Shown here: in pieces, positions 13,312-27,442 of the stretch | Layout of the letters: each line of letters begins with the position of its first letter | How positions within the stretch are numbered: position 1 is the stretch's first letter | Assembly (NCBI GenBank): GCA_963693365.1 | Contig: CAVNZM010000007.1 | Span: 6,324,001-6,388,000 of the forward strand | DNA: 64,000 bases | Direction of reading: 5' to 3' | Origin: Amoebidium appalachense | Taxonomy: Eukaryota; Ichthyosporea | The notes under the pieces: generated by a model | What the model was told of the DNA's origin: nothing | Database searches by the model: none | What the model saw: only the letters and a program-made list of their open reading frames with translations | Program-made: the position numbers and the translations under genes

Positions 13312-13359
13312 CCCCCCCCCCCCCCCCCCCCCCGCCCCCCGCCCTACCGAAACTGATAA

Positions 13360-14943
13360 GAAAACGACAGCGACTTTCCCTAAATGCGACAACCCCAATT
13401 TAAAGGTGGAATTTTGATGGTGGACAGTATCGGTATATATCACCGCTAGTTTTAAGATTCCTGGCCCTTTCTTCCGAAGTTCCTCCTTTTCCCTTTTTTT
13501 ATGCGTGTATGTCCGTGTGTTTTGCGTGTGTGTGCACGTGATGATGCGTGGTCACGGTGGTGCACGGTGGTGGTTGTGCATATATGTGTATCCAGCGGCA
13601 CTGTTTGTGCACACAAAGGTGACTGAAAATTAGATCATGGGTGCTTTGGAATAGTATGCTTATCTTATCTTAAACATTCGTGGACCGGTATACCATCATC
13701 CTCGTGCTCTTCAATTTCGCTGTCGGTGGTGTGTGTGTGTGGGGGGAGGGGGGGGGGGGGGGGGGGGGATTCCGCCAGAATTCACTGCCTCAGTATTATC
13801 TTAATTTTAGAATCATTATTGTACTATTTATCAAATATTTCATATTATCACTCACCCCCTGTACAGTACATGTGACCAAACAGTATGAGTGGAGGAAGAT
13901 AAATGAGGCTGCTCTAGCTTAATATAGATTGAGTCTGTTTTCACCAATGGATTTTGCATTTCTTGGTCGCTTGAAGTTGTATGTGTCATTTTTGTTTTAC
14001 ACTTTCAAGATAATGATAAAAGTATTAAGGTTGTGTTCGGCATCACGGCCTTTACATTGTTGGTTACCGGCCCCAGAATACTGTACCTATACAACAAACA
14101 ATAGGATCCGGGTCGCTTTGAAATAGATCATAGCATTTCAAAGTTTTTCGTCGAGTCATTGAGTTCGAGACCACTTAAGCTTCGTGCACGGAGAAGGGCG
14201 GCAGGCGTAATTGCCGTGTGCACAACGTATTGTGCATGCCAGGGCATGGCTTGTAGACTGGCCAAAATTCGGAACACATTGGGTACTATTTAAATGCAAG
14301 GTCACTAGGCATTTGATTGTGGGATCAAAATCATGTCAAATCTATATCTGTTCCCGGTCACCACCACTTGAGGGATTATTGGTTTTGAAACGCCGTCGGG
14401 TAGGGGGATAGTAATAACTTTCTTTTTAAGAGGAACAGGAGCCCCCCACCCCCCCCCCCACCCCCACCCCCCCCCCCCCCCTTTTTTGGACAGGTGCCGG
14501 CCGTGGCCACCCCCCCTTCCGGACGGGGGCCACCCACCCTCCCCTCCGGCTATCGGGGAGAGGGGGGGGGGGGGGGGACCCCCCCCCCCTCTTTTGGGCA
14601 TGTGCCCGGTGGCTGGGCCCCCACCGGAGTGGGGCTACCCACCCACCCCTCCGTGGGGGGGGGGGGGGGGGAGGAGGGGGGGAGAAGGGGGGGAGGGGGG
14701 GAGGGGGGGAGGGGAGGGATGGAAACCACCACCCACGGTGTTCACTTAAAGCTTGGCGGGCCCGTGCGGGTTTTGCATGTCAGTGAATAGGTCCCGTGCC
14801 GGGAAGGTAAAAACAAATACTGATGTAAGCCACAGGTAGGGTTACAGGTAGCTTTACCTTGCTTCCCCTGCCCCTCCCCTGCCCCTCTCCCCCTTGTTTT
14901 CTTTTTTCCCGCCCCTACTCGGCCCTCTGCACCCCCTCCCGTG

Positions 14944-14980
<37 letters not shown>

Positions 14981-14982
14981 CC

Positions 14983-15017
<35 letters not shown>

Positions 15018-15030
15018 TGTCCCGCAAAAA
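13360..15030 (+). repeat. Tandem array unit 8
   Basis: Repeats CAGTATCGGTATATATCACC (13425-13444), GTGACCAAACAGTATGAGTGG (about 13871), CCAATGGATTTTGC (about 13944), GATCCGGGTCG (about 14104), GGCTTGTAGACTGGCC, CATTTGATTGTGGGATC (about 14309) and GGGTTACAGGTAGCTTTACC (about 14838). Confidence 0.65.
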
Positions 15031-15034
15031 ATGA

Positions 15035-15179
15035 CAGTGTTCTTCGTTAAGGCCGCAGGGGGGGAATTTGATGGAGGACAGCATCTGTATAGATCACCAC
15101 TGATTTTGTGATTCTGTAACCTTTGTTCTTCCTCCTCCAGGCTGTCTATTTTTGTGTGTGCCCTTTCTTCTTCCTCTTC

Positions 15180-15219
<40 letters not shown>

Positions 15220-15320
15220 CTTTCTTTTTCCTCTCAGAGGGGGGGGGGGGGGGGGGTTGTGTGTGTGTGTCCGTCTGTTGTGCGTGTAGGTACGCGTGTG
15301 CATGCAGAATCGGCTTACTT
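15035..15320 (+). repeat. Tandem array unit 9a, short partial copy
   Basis: Holds only the head module (AAATGACAGTG, CATCTGTATAGATCACCACT near 15083, then the TTCTTCCTC and GTGTGTGT segments). It is followed after less than 300 bp by another head module, so it is a truncated copy. Confidence 0.55.
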
Positions 15321-15329
15321 GCTGCTGAA

Positions 15330-15695
15330 CCCCAATTTGAGAGGGATTTTGATGGCGCTGGACAGTATCTATATATATCACCGCTAATTTTGTGGTTATT
15401 AAAGCCCTTTCGCTTCCTCTTCTTCTTCTTCTTCTTCTTTTGTGCGTGTATGTACGTGTGTCGTGCTTGTAGGCCATGGTGCTCATAGGCGGTCAAGGTG
15501 GCGCGCGGTGGTGGTAACCGTTGTGTATAACATGTGTTGTGTATCCTGTGGCATTGTTTGTGCATGCAGTACTTGTACGTGTAACCAAAGTAAGGAGAAA
15601 CTGATGTTGTGATTTTTTGGCCTTTCTTCTTCCTCTTCCGGGGTTTTTTTTTGTGTGTGGCCTGTCTTCTCAGTTGCCGGCAGGTGGGAGGGGGA

Positions 15696-15730
<35 letters not shown>

Positions 15731-15935
15731 CCAGTGAGTTGTGTGTGTGGGTGCGCGTGTGCATGCGTGGCCACGGTGGTTGTGTATTTTGTGTATCCAG
15801 CGGCACTATTTGTGCATACACAGGGTGACTGAAAAATCAGTAATCTGATGGGTACTTTGGAAATAGGGTCTATTTATCTTAAATTATCAGGGATCATAGC
15901 CCTCCTGTTCCTAAATTTCTCCGTTGGTGGTGTGT

Positions 15936-15966
<31 letters not shown>

Positions 15967-17035
15967 GGGGGGGAGGGGTACATAGGTTTTTTTTTGGGGG
16001 GGGGGGGGCGGTGGAGGAGGGGGGGAGGGGGGTTGGGGGGGGGGGGGGGTTGGGGAGGGGGGATTTAAAAGTTCACCAGAACTTCGGGCAGGGTTTATCA
16101 TATTAGAAGAAGGAATAGTGCTATTTCAAATCATCCGAATTTCAGTCACCTTGTACATGTACATGTGACCGAACAGTAGGGGTTGAGGAGTCCGGAGAAA
16201 CGAGGCAGTGCCCTAGGTTGATGAAAACCCATTCTATTTTCACCAATACATTTTGTAATTTCTGGGCGGCTTGAAGTTGTTTGTGACATTCAAGTTGTTC
16301 TGCACCTTCAAACTACTAATAATTATATCGTCTTTTTCCAACACCATTGCCAAATTCTAGTATGTACCGGCCCCAACTGAGATACCTATTACATTTTGTT
16401 TGAGTCCGGGTCGATTTCATAGTACTGCAGATTCATTCTCTGAGGCTACTTAAGCTTCGTATATGGAGCAGGGCGGCCAAATGGCTATAACACCCAAGCC
16501 AAGTCATGTGTTGCACGAAGTATTGTGCAAGTCTTGGCTTATGGACTGGCCGCCCAAAATCCAGCGTTACATATGTTACTCTTGGAGATTGCAAGCCCAC
16601 TATGTCGGCATTTGATTGCGGGATGAAGATCTTGTCAAATCTATATGCTGCAGTGCCAGTCACCGTAAGAGATTCTTGGTTTGAAACGGGGAGCGGGGTG
16701 CTACTGAGTGGCAAATTTTGTGGGGGGGGAGGCGGGGGGGGGGGGGGGGGGGGGGGGGGGGAGGAGGGCACCCACCCCTCCGGCTAGCCCAGTGGGGGAC
16801 GGAGGGGGGAGGGGGGAGGGGGGGGAGGCACCACCCACGGTCCTATGTATGCGGGTGCGGCCCCGGGCCTTCTCACCCCCCAGGCTGCGATGACTATCGG
16901 ATATGTAACCTGATCATATAACAGAACTATCATTTAGCTGCAACGGTTGAGTAAAAGGTACATTCCCAAAGCTGCCCTAAACACTGAAGCTTGCTTATAG
17001 TAGGAGTCCTTGATCACCTGAAACATAGGCTACAT
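15330..17035 (+). repeat. Tandem array unit 9b, last unit
   Basis: Repeats CAGTATCTATATATATCACC (15363-15382), GTGACCGAACAGTAGGGG (about 16164), CCAATACATTTTG (about 16243), GTTTGAGTCCGGGTCG (about 16398), GGACTGGCCGCCCAAAA (about 16540) and CATTTGATTGCGGGATGAAG (about 16609). After about 16.9 kb the landmarks end, so the array stops here. Confidence 0.65.
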
Positions 17036-17069
17036 ATGCATGGTACGGTCATGCTCCAGCCCCCCCTTC

Positions 17070-17105
<36 letters not shown>

Positions 17106-17448
17106 CTCCCCTCCCCGGGCCCTCCCCTTCACGGACCTGGGCGGACGTATTTAATTGACACGTACCTGCACACACATGTACCACGTGCACTTGGCAAGCG
17201 AGGTGCACAAACCAGCGATGCCAGCCTACATGAACATGCAGCCTACATGAACATGCATATACTCATCCACACCACACACACATACATTCCCCACCACACA
17301 CACACACAGTGTAACACTGCACGGTGAGCACAATAACCTTGCCCCGATATTTCATAGCTTAGTAATCGTTGACCGTAACGAATACAGCCTTTGGTGGGTG
17401 GACTGAGCCTCTAAGATGTTTGCCTACACATGCACACGCGCGGGATGA

Positions 17449-17492
<44 letters not shown>

Positions 17493-19156
17493 GGACCGCA
17501 GATGGGTCTCCTCCCCCCCCCCCCCCTCCCCTCCGCGGCTGCTTTGGTGGCTGTACATCTGGACCAGTACTGTATTTTACTGTACTTTAGAAAAACCTAC
17601 GGCAGCCCAGAGTGTGCACGTGAGGAAAACGAGCAGACACATGACGTTTTGTGGTTGTTGTATTGCTTAATAAGCCGAAGAAGAATTCGAATTCACTGGT
17701 TGGTTCTGGATTAGTAAGGCTTTGTAATCACGTGACACATTCGAAATTTTAGGGGGCCACTATGTTATTAATTACTGATTTGGTGCTTTAGCCGGAGCAA
17801 TAACAACTCTGTCACTCATTAACATTAATTAAGTCTTAGATTTGTTAGGCCTCAGCAGCTGCATGCATGGATGAGCTGCAAACATATATTCAACCTTGCC
17901 CACCGTCCTCACCCATCAAGAAGCCTGTAAAGATCCCGGATCCTGTTACAGTGCCCCCCCCCCCCCCCCCCCCCCCCTCCCCCCCTCCCCCTCCCCGCGC
18001 TTTGCTTCCACCTTTTCTCGTGCCTGCGCGTGGACCAATCCCACCACATGCCGGTATCAAGGGCAAAGGTTTCCTTGAATTTAAAATGGGAGGGTGGGTA
18101 GTAATAAATATTATGGTTCCCCCTCATGATCCCTCCCCGTTTTTTTTTTAGTGGGCAGGGGGGGGGGGGGGGGGGGGGGAGGGAGAGAGAGAGGGAGGGG
18201 ACACACCTGCTTGAGGTGGTGGTGGTCCCCCCCCCCCACCCTCCCCCCTCCCCCCTCCCCCCGCCCTGGAGCTCTCTGGGGCGGTGGGTCGACCCCCGCA
18301 GGGTGGAGGAGTCCGACAGCCCCCTTCCCCCACTCCCCCCCCCCCCCCCCCCCCCCCCCTCCCCCCCCCCGCCAAAAAAAAAAAAGAAAAAAAAAAAACC
18401 CTGCCTCTCCTCCTCGTCATCCACCACCATCACCAACAGGCAGTTACTTAACCCCTTTGTTTTAACTAGCGCTTCAAACTTTGATTAGGTTAGATCCAGC
18501 ACAACATGTGCGTGTGTGTATGCGTCTGCAACTTGTGTGCCATGTACACTTGTGTGCGTGTGTATGTGTTATGACGGTGAGCGTGCATGGCCGCACGTAC
18601 ATGTGTGCGCAACACACATTCGGCAGGCTGAATATGATATCTTTGAGTGGCCTGTGTGCGTAAACGTCGTCAAAGTGTGCCGCCCTGCCCAAGAATTTGA
18701 ACAGTTATGGCAGTTATGGAATTATTCGTGTGTGGCACCAGAACTGAGGGTATGTGTGTGCTTGTGTTGTGTGTTTATGTTGTTGGTGGTGCGAGCAGTG
18801 GGAGGGGGGGGAGAGGGGCGGGGAAGGGGGAAAGGATTAGGGGAGTAAGAGAGAGAAAAAGGTATCGAGAGAGACTTGTGCCACGTGTGCACGCGTGCCC
18901 ACATGCATCATTATATGTGCCACTACAAAATTTAACATATCACCCTGCGGCAGTCTGTGAGGGTGCGCACGGCGTGTGCGTGTGTGCCTGCGTGCGCATC
19001 TGTGCATGTGTGCGTGCTTGCGCGAGTGTGTGTGTGTGCCTGCGTGCACGAGTTACGGTGCTGTTTTCCACCTGGCGTGTGTGTGTGTGTGCGTATGCGT
19101 TTGTGGGGTTTCTGCCGGTGCATAGTTTGCCCTCTTTCCCCCCCCCCCCCCCCCCC

Positions 19157-19207
<51 letters not shown>

Positions 19208-19634
19208 GCACGCGTGGTACGTGTGCGTGTGTGTGCGCGCGCGCACTCGCATGCTGCATGCGTGGTTGCGTGTGTGTGTGTTTGCGCACGCGCTTGCAAC
19301 TTTGTATTCGTGTGACCTTGCCAGTGTTGGCTTGATGACTCCAACGTGGTGTAGTGATTCTTGATGCTATGTTGCTATGATCTCTTGAGTGCACCATGTA
19401 TGGCCAACGTTAAAAAGAATGCACTCTCAAGTTTGCTGCTGAAAGGGGTTGAGGGAGGTCATGTGGGGAATCAGCAGTGGCGCGAGAAGGGGTTGGTGGG
19501 GGGGGGAGTTGGGGGTTGGGGGGGGAGGCAGACTGCCAGTGCCATTTAAAAAGGGCGGAAAAGTGATACTGCCTCCTCCAATGAAAGTGTTGGTGCATAT
19601 GTATCCAATCAGATCAGGCAGTGTTTTTTTTTGT

Positions 19635-19679
<45 letters not shown>

Positions 19680-20194
19680 GCGGAATGATTCGGAATGTCT
19701 GACTCCCCAACAAATGCCCACTTATGAAGACCCCACTTGCGGTTAACGTTACCAGCGACACAAAACACGGTTTGTTGCTTGCTGTGAAACTTCCTACATT
19801 CATATTCAATACACGCATTATTGCGAGGCGGCTTCATAAAGTTCATATGCATAGGATATTTCAAACCTTTTGGATGTATGATAGTTGCCAACATTCTTTC
19901 ACGTGGTTTTGGCCAGCTTATTGGTCAAACAAAAAAGAAACGGGGCCCAATCAGCAGTTGGGTGTGATCTAGGGTTCAAACATTCAAAACAGAAGCCATT
20001 TTTCAGAAGTTCTAGAAACAATGTGTGCAAAGCAATCTGCAGAATAGAGTAGCTTTAATTTAAAAAATATGTATTTATACTGTTAAAATATTTGTATACA
20101 GGCGCTAATTATTATAACCTGGCAGTAATGCTATTTTTTCCCATTTAAATTATAACTCAGTTTTATTGTCGAGTCCCAAAATGTATTTTCAACC
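17036..20194. other. Spacer, no gene recognised
   Basis: Unique DNA alternating with poly-C (about 17070-17102), poly-G (about 17451-17491), poly-C/CT (17954-17995, 18337-18370), a 68-bp C-then-A tract (about 19139-19206) and poly-G (about 19636-19678). I found no exon with recognisable protein similarity. The open frames are low complexity. Confidence 0.6.
19139..19206 (+). repeat. Composite C-then-A homopolymer
   Basis: About 19 C followed directly by about 49 A. It has the same polarity as many other composites in the window. Confidence 0.95.
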
Positions 20195-20433
20195 CAGGGC
20201 TTAAAATTACAGTGCCACTTGGCAGTAAAAAACAACCTGAAATCCGAAAAAAGCCACTTGACGCGGACCGCCAGTTCCACTGAAATCAGTGTCAGTGGCA
20301 CTGTAGAATTATATATATATTATATGTATGTATGTATGTGCTACAGTGGCACTGAAAATACAGTCGGGGTTACGAAAAACATGCACCGGATTCCCGAAAA
20401 ACCACTACGATAAAAAACGAATTTTAAGCCCTG
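20195..20433. mobile_element. hAT-like miniature inverted-repeat element (239 bp)
   Basis: Perfect 14-bp terminal inverted repeats: CAGGGCTTAAAATT at 20195-20208 and its reverse complement at 20420-20433. The flanks carry an 8-bp candidate target duplication with one mismatch, TTTCAACC before and ATTCAACC after. Subterminal AGTGCCACT (20211-20219) recurs inverted at 20294-20302 and 20345-20353. TIRs starting CAG and an 8-bp duplication are typical of the hAT superfamily. It has no coding capacity, so it would be non-autonomous. It lies about 200 bp upstream of the carnitine palmitoyltransferase start codon. Confidence 0.8.
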
Positions 20434-20644
20434 ATTCAACCCCTCGCTTAAAGTTTAGGGGGTCATAACACTTTGTCGTGAAAGCCTCAAAGTGAGCCCT
20501 GGTAAAGCCAACCAAAGCGCGCGAATTTTTTTTGGATAAAAACGAGGTGTTTTTGACACCAGAGCAAAAGGGGGAAAGAGGGGGGTGTGATATAGTAAGG
20601 AATACAAAGATAACTTAGGTAAAGTAAAGGGTCTTACAAGGAAC
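20434..20644 (+). promoter_or_regulatory. Upstream region of the carnitine palmitoyltransferase gene
   Basis: About 210 bp between the miniature element and the ATG at 20645. No TATA box is evident. An AG-rich stretch (about 20560-20644) precedes the start codon and probably includes the 5' leader. This is inferred from position only. Confidence 0.35.
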
Positions 20645-23571
20645 ATGTCTGCTCTTCAGGTCTCCGCCCTGGCACGGGCGGCTCGGCCTGCCCTTGCCAT
20701 TAGAGCTGTTGGGCTGGCGTCCATGCACTACCGTGGAAAGTCCACGGCTCTGCCTTGGGACGATGTCTACATCCAGAAGAGTGTTATCCCATCATTCTCC
20801 TTCCAGGCGAGCATGCCCCGGCTACCCGTTCCCACGCTGGACGAAACACTGAAAAGGTGCGTTTTCATAAGCATCTGCAGTTGGGATGGTAGCATCCACT
20901 TGACCCTTTTTTTCGATGTTTTTTGAATCAGAAAACAACAGGAAAACGTTGAAAGGATCCCTTACGCTATTATCAGTATCTAAGCTCACGCGCACCTAAT
21001 AGGTATGTGGACTCCATTGAGCCGCTGTGCACCCCTGAGGAGTTTGCCCTTGCCAAGAATTTGGCAAACGAGTTCAAGGATGGACCAGGAAAGGCTCTTC
21101 AGGAAGAGCTTGTTGCTTTCAACAAGAGCAACAAGAACACTAGCTACATCACAAAGGCATGGTTTGACATGTATCTGGAGGGGCGCTATCCCCTGCCAGC
21201 AAACTCAAACCCCTACATTGCCTGGCATATGGATCCTAACCCAGCCAAGAACTCACAGGTATGGATCCTAACAGTCAAGAACGTATGCATAGGGGAACTT
21301 GATAGTGAGAGTCTGGGATGGGTAGAAAGCACCTCCCCCTTCTCACCTGGACTTCAACCCCCCCCCCCCTCCCCCCCCTCCCCCCCCCCCCCCCACACAC
21401 ACACAGAGTGACCAGATTCCTACCCCATCTCCCCTCCGTGGCACTAGCCTTAAGGGCAGATCTAGCTCTGTTCCTGCCTCTTGCTCCTCCCAGCAGGTTC
21501 ATCTCAGCCTATTAGGTTGCGTGCCATGCAAACATCTTGGGCTTCTGCTAGCCCATTTTCCTATTATTTTTGGCGGGTTTTCTTACCTCCTTCGCCCCCC
21601 CCCTTTCTCTCTCCCTCTCACTCTCACTCTCCCCCAACACTCTTCTCTCTTCCCTCCCTCCCCCCCCCCCCCCCCCTTTCCCTTTCCCTCCCCACCACCT
21701 ACTCCCCCCCCCCCCCCCCCCTTGCATCCCTGGCTTCTATTTTTTCGATACCATTCCACTTGTGCTCTTCTCTCTCCCTACTTTCCCTTCCCCCCCCTCC
21801 CCCGGACGCTCTGTGAATGCCCTATCTGCCTCCATTGCAGCATTCAAAGGTTTTATCTTTGGTGTATCCCCTTCATTGATTCATTCCTGTTCTCTTTTTT
21901 GTCTCTCCCCCCCAACACACACACACCCTCTCTCCCTCCCACCCCTTTTCCTCCACCCCCCCCCCCCCCCCCCCCTTCTCTTTTTACCCACTACATCTCC
22001 CCCTATCCCCTCCCTCCCCCCCCCCCCTCCCCCCCCCCCCCCCCCCCCGCGCTCTCTCTCTTCCCTCCCCGAGACCCCCCTCTCCCCTTCCCTCTCCCTA
22101 CTCTCTTCCATCATATCTTCTTTCCCTCAATATAACACTGATGTAAATCCCCATTCAGGACATTCGCACGGCCATCCTCGTGCGCTCCTCCCTCCGTTTC
22201 TACAAGTCCCTCAAGGCCGGGCTGCTCAAGCCCGACCTGTACCACATGAACCCCAAGAAGACCGACAACGACAAATTCTTGTCTAGGGCTAAATGGATCC
22301 CATCCCCCCTGAGGTATGACCTAGATGCTGGCAAGACGGGGCCTGGGTAGAGTGGAGGAGGACGGGGGGGGGGGGGGGGGGGAGGGGGGGAGGAGGGGGC
22401 AGGGGAGTTGTGACGGAGTGTGGGGCACTTAAGAAGTGACCGAGGGTGTTGGGAAGGGGCTGAAGGGGGGGGGGGGGGGGGGGGGGGGGAGGGGAAGAAG
22501 GGATTGAGAGGATGGGCTTGGATACGGCTCATACGGGAGCATGGGAATGAAAAGGGATGGCATGATGTGGCGGCAGTGGTGATTGTGATCGGGGAAAGGG
22601 CATGGAAGGGGATGTGTGTATGTGTATGTGGGGGGGGGGGGGGGGGGGGGGGGAGGGTGGGTGGAGGCGGAGAAGAGGACGATGTTGGTGGGTGGTTTGG
22701 GGGGAGGGGAAGGGGGGAAGGGGAGAAAAATTTGTTAGTGGGTGGGGAGGTGTGGGTGTGATTGGGGCATAAACTACGGCATGTGTGTGCTTAGTGTATG
22801 TGTGCGTGTGTGTGTGTGTGTGTGGGGGGGGGGGAAACTCTGGATCGGCATGAACAGAGAGGTGAGGGATAATGGTGGTGAATGTCTGGGTGATGTGGAA
22901 ACCAGGGTTATAACCGGGTGGGTGGTGGGAGGGAGGGAGAGAGAGAGAGAGAGCCGAGGAGGGGGGAGGGGGGGGGGGAGAAGGAATTGGTGGTGGTGGG
23001 TTGGTAATTGGATATGGGACCGGAGACGGAGGTATTTCTGGGGACGCCGATGTACTACTGTTATGTTGCACAAGGTTGTCTTTGGCTCTTGTGCTCATAC
23101 ACTTCCCCTTTCTGATTCATTATCCCCAACACATCGCATCGCATAACAGGTGGGTGTATGCCTACATGAACGGTGTGTTCCCTCTGGACATGAGCCAATA
23201 TGGCCGCCTGTTCCAGTCCACCCGCATCCCGCGCAAGGGCAAGGACGAGCTATTTACAGACAATAGTGCCCGGCACGTTGCTGTCATGAGACGCAACCGA
23301 GTCTACACGTTTGACGTACTGAAGGAGGATGGGGGAATTGTGTCCACGGAGGAGGTTCTGGCAAACATTCGGGGTGTCCTGGCCGATAATAGGCCCCCTG
23401 AGCAGTTTGCTCTTGGTGCACTGACTACGGATGACAGGTAGGGTGAATGAGTGGATGGAGGGTGTGTGTGTGTGTCTGTGTGGGTGGGTGGAGGGGAGGG
23501 GGGGGTAGGGGCAAAAGGAGGGGAATGGGGTTGGTGGGTGGGTGATGGTGGTGGGGGGGGGGGGGGAAGGA

Positions 23572-23604
<33 letters not shown>

Positions 23605-24364
23605 CTGGAGATTGGTAGTTTTCTTGGGGGAAAGGAAGGAAGAATAATGATGGATGGTGTGGGCTATATTTTAGACCATGTGGCCGACGTTGCGAAGCTT
23701 TAGTTGTGGTGGTTGGCTACACGCAGAGCTGACGTGCCTGTGTTGGGTGAGAGAGGGGGGAAAGGGAGGAGACAAAGATTGTGTATGTGTGTGTAGGGGA
23801 AAGGGGGAGGAGTTACTTCTTTTTTCAAGAAGGAAGGAAGTGGTGGAGTTCGAGAGTTCCGAGGGGGGGGGGGGGGGGGGGGGAGGGGGGGAAGAGATTG
23901 ACCCGATTAGGGGGCATTCGAAGGGGATGGGGGCAATTGCAAAGGGATGAAGTGGAGGTGGGGGTAGCCGGAACGGTGAAGGAAAATGAGGGAAGGGGAC
24001 GTAGTAGAAGGGTGCAGGGGAAGAAGGGAGATGGGGTGACTTGTGGAGTGTGTGTCCTGCCTCCGGTAATGGGCAAAAGTGGGGGAGGAAAGGGGGGAGG
24101 AGAGTAGCCGAGATGGAAGAGGGGGGAGGGGGGGATGGGGGGGGGGGGGGGGAGGGGGGGGGGGGGGGGGGGGGTGGCAAGGGCCGAAGGGTGGTCTGAG
24201 AGGAGGGGGTGGAGGGGAAGGGAGGGAGAGATGGCCAAACATGTAAGGACAGAGGGGAGAGAGATGGGGGGTGGGGGGGGGGGGAAGAGGGAAGAAAGGG
24301 TTGGAATGGCAAGACTCCTTGGCGAACAGGGAAGCACATGCACGGGCTGGGACCGTGTGTGTGT

Positions 24365-24405
<41 letters not shown>

Positions 24406-24652
24406 GGGGGGAGGGATCGTCAAGAGTACCGGTGCATGCACAGGTTTACATATTAGGGCGGAGGGGAAGGGCAGGGTGCAGGGAAACGGCAAAAAGGGGG
24501 GTTGGGGGAGGAGGGAATAGGGGGAGGGGGGGGGGGGGAGGGGGGGGGGGAGGGGGGGGGACTGCCAGTCGAGTTGTCAATTAACATGCCCTCAAATGGA
24601 CACTGATTTCGTCGATACACACACACACACACGACAACACTCGCACATGACA

Positions 24653-24688
<36 letters not shown>

Positions 24689-25449
24689 CACACACCACAC
24701 TTCACTCAACTACATCTCCCAATTACAAACACCCGACGCCTCCCCATCCCCCCTCCCCCCCCCCCCCCTTCCCCCTTCCCCCTTCTCCCCCCCCCGCCCC
24801 CACCCCCTCCCCCCCTGATCCGCCCCCCCCCCACACACACAAACACAACGTACACTTTCAGAGATGCATGGGCCGAAGCACGCACCTCCCTCGAGCAGGA
24901 CCCAACCAACGCCCACTCTCTCAAAGCTCTCGACTCCGCGCTCTTCCTCGTTGTTCTAGACGACCACAGCAAGGGGGAGAACGATCTTCCAGGCCTCAAT
25001 GGTCAGCTTCTGCTTGGTGATGGGCGCAACCGTTGGTACGATAAGAGCTTCTCGATGATTGTGCTGCCTGATGGTATGGCTGCCGTCAACTTTGAGCACG
25101 CGTGGGGCGATGGTATCTCGGTGCTCAGGTGTGTGTGTGTGTGTTGTGTGTGTGTGCTGTTTGTTTTTGGTTGTGCCGTGTCGTGCTTGTTGTGCGGGTG
25201 TTGGTCTTGTGTACATCTGGTTGTTGTGTGTGTGCTTGTTATGCGTGTGTGTGTGTGTGCTGTGCAGTTGGTGCGTGTTTATGTGTGGTTGTGGGTCGTG
25301 TTCAGTGTGCCCGTCTGGTCGATGAGATTTGACCAAGGTATGGGGATGATCGGGAGTGCTGCAGAGGGTATTGGTTTGGAGGGGAGGTGGGGAGGATGGG
25401 AGGGGGAGGGGGGCTTTGGGGTCCGGGGAGGGGAGGGAGAGGAGGAGGT

Positions 25450-25496
<47 letters not shown>

Positions 25497-25554
25497 CTTG
25501 TGGTACAGCATAAATGGCTTTTCGTTTCTCTCCTTTTTTTTCGTTTTTTTTTTT

Positions 25555-25585
<31 letters not shown>

Positions 25586-26142
25586 GGGGTATTGGGGCTG
25601 CCTCAAAGAAGTAGCATGAACACACTTCTGGATTTGACCCCTGGGGTGTGTGTGACATCACAATGCACCGAGTAAACGGAGGGCCCCTCAAAACGAGATC
25701 TCGTTACTGACCATGTGAAATGCAGATACATCAACGAGGTGTATGCAGATTCAAAGGAGGCACCCCTGCCTAAACCCGCCCAGGCCGTTACCCCCACAGA
25801 GCTCAAGTTCAACCTCACCCCTGACGTGAAGCTGGCCATTGACAAGTCGGCAAAGAGATTCGATGATGTACGTGCACTTGAAGGTTTTGAATGTTATTTC
25901 AATTGGATATGTTTTTGACGTGCCCTACTGGCCTGGCTTCTGATTTTCATATTGTTAATGTATATGGGGTCAGTAGGTGCCTGTGTTGGAACCTGGGATT
26001 GGGGACTTGCAGTGCACATGAACACTGTTCAGTTTGTGTGCAAGTGTGCAAGCAGTTGCTTTTGGCGGTGATGATTTTAGAGTGGTTGCACCGACAGGGA
26101 GAAAAGGTAAGAGTGGAGGGTGGTGGTGAAAAAGAAGGGGAT

Positions 26143-26173
<31 letters not shown>

Positions 26174-26292
26174 TAATACATCAAAATCAGGATCCAGTGA
26201 CCCACCTTTTTTCCTATTCTGATCCTCGCCCCTTTTCTCGCTCTCCCTCCCTCTCCCCTTCCTTTCCTCCCCCCCCCCCCTTCCCGTCCCCC

Positions 26293-26325
<33 letters not shown>

Positions 26326-27016
26326 ACAACCACCACCACCACCACCCTCCCCTTCCCCTCTCCTCCTCCACGTCGTACCCTCTTCAACACATTCTACCCC
26401 CCTCCCTCTCTCCATTCCCCCCTTCCCTTTCCTCCTCCACTTCTCAGTTTCTCTAACTCATTCTAACCCCCACCCCACCGCACTCAACACCCCCTTCCCT
26501 TCCCTTCCCTTCCCTTTCCCCCTCACTTTCACACACACAGGACACAGGCCGTCTCCACTTCCGCATCGGCCACACTGACGGTTTCGGCAAGGAGGCCCTC
26601 AAGAAACACAACGCCGAGTTTGGAAACGACGGCCTGTGCCAGTTTGCCTTCCAACTTGCACACCTTCGCCTCTACGGAAAAACCGCCTCCACTTATGAGT
26701 CATGCTCTACCGCTGCTTTCAAGCACGGTAGAACGGAAACGATTAGGCCGAACACGGTTGAGACGCTTGCGGCTGCAAAGACGTTTTTGGATCCAAAGGC
26801 GACGAGGGAGGAGAAGTTGGGCAAGTTGAAGGCGGCAAATAAGAAGCACTCGGAGTTGACCAAGAACGCGGCTACTGGAAAGGTGGGTGGGTGCGGGTGT
26901 GTGTGTTGGGGAGGTGGGGGGGAGGGTGTGGGTGGGTGGGTGGGGGGAGGGGGGTTGGGGGGTTGGGTGAGAGTGTAAGATTTTGGCTTTGAGGGTTTTG
27001 AAAGTTTTTTTTTGTT

Positions 27017-27047
<31 letters not shown>

Positions 27048-27397
27048 GAGGGGAGGTAGGGAGGGGGGGGGGGGGACGAGGAAAGGGGGGCGAGGGTGGA
27101 GGGGGGGCAAGGAAGGGGTGACTGAGGTACGGTGTGTGGGTATGTGTGAGTCTGGGTTATGGTGTTGGTGGGGCTCTTGACTACATAGGCCACGAGGCTT
27201 TGGGTGGTGGTAATGCTGTGTGTGTGGATGAAAGGGAAGGGGGGAGGGAGGGGGGGGGGGGGGGGGTTGGCAAGGTGAAGGGGGCCCGGGGGTTCGTCAT
27301 GAACGATCCATGGTAAACCTTATTGGTTTCAGTGCGGAGAGAATGCATAGCTTTGCCTACCAGGCACGCTTCAGCGAGAATGAGCACACAAATGTTG

Positions 27398-27442
<45 letters not shown>

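Noticed and set aside
21481-22286. Long Pro/Ser/Leu-rich open frames over 21481-22286
   Set aside because: They cover CPT2 intron 2 and run out of frame into exon 3. Composition is explained by C/CT-rich DNA.
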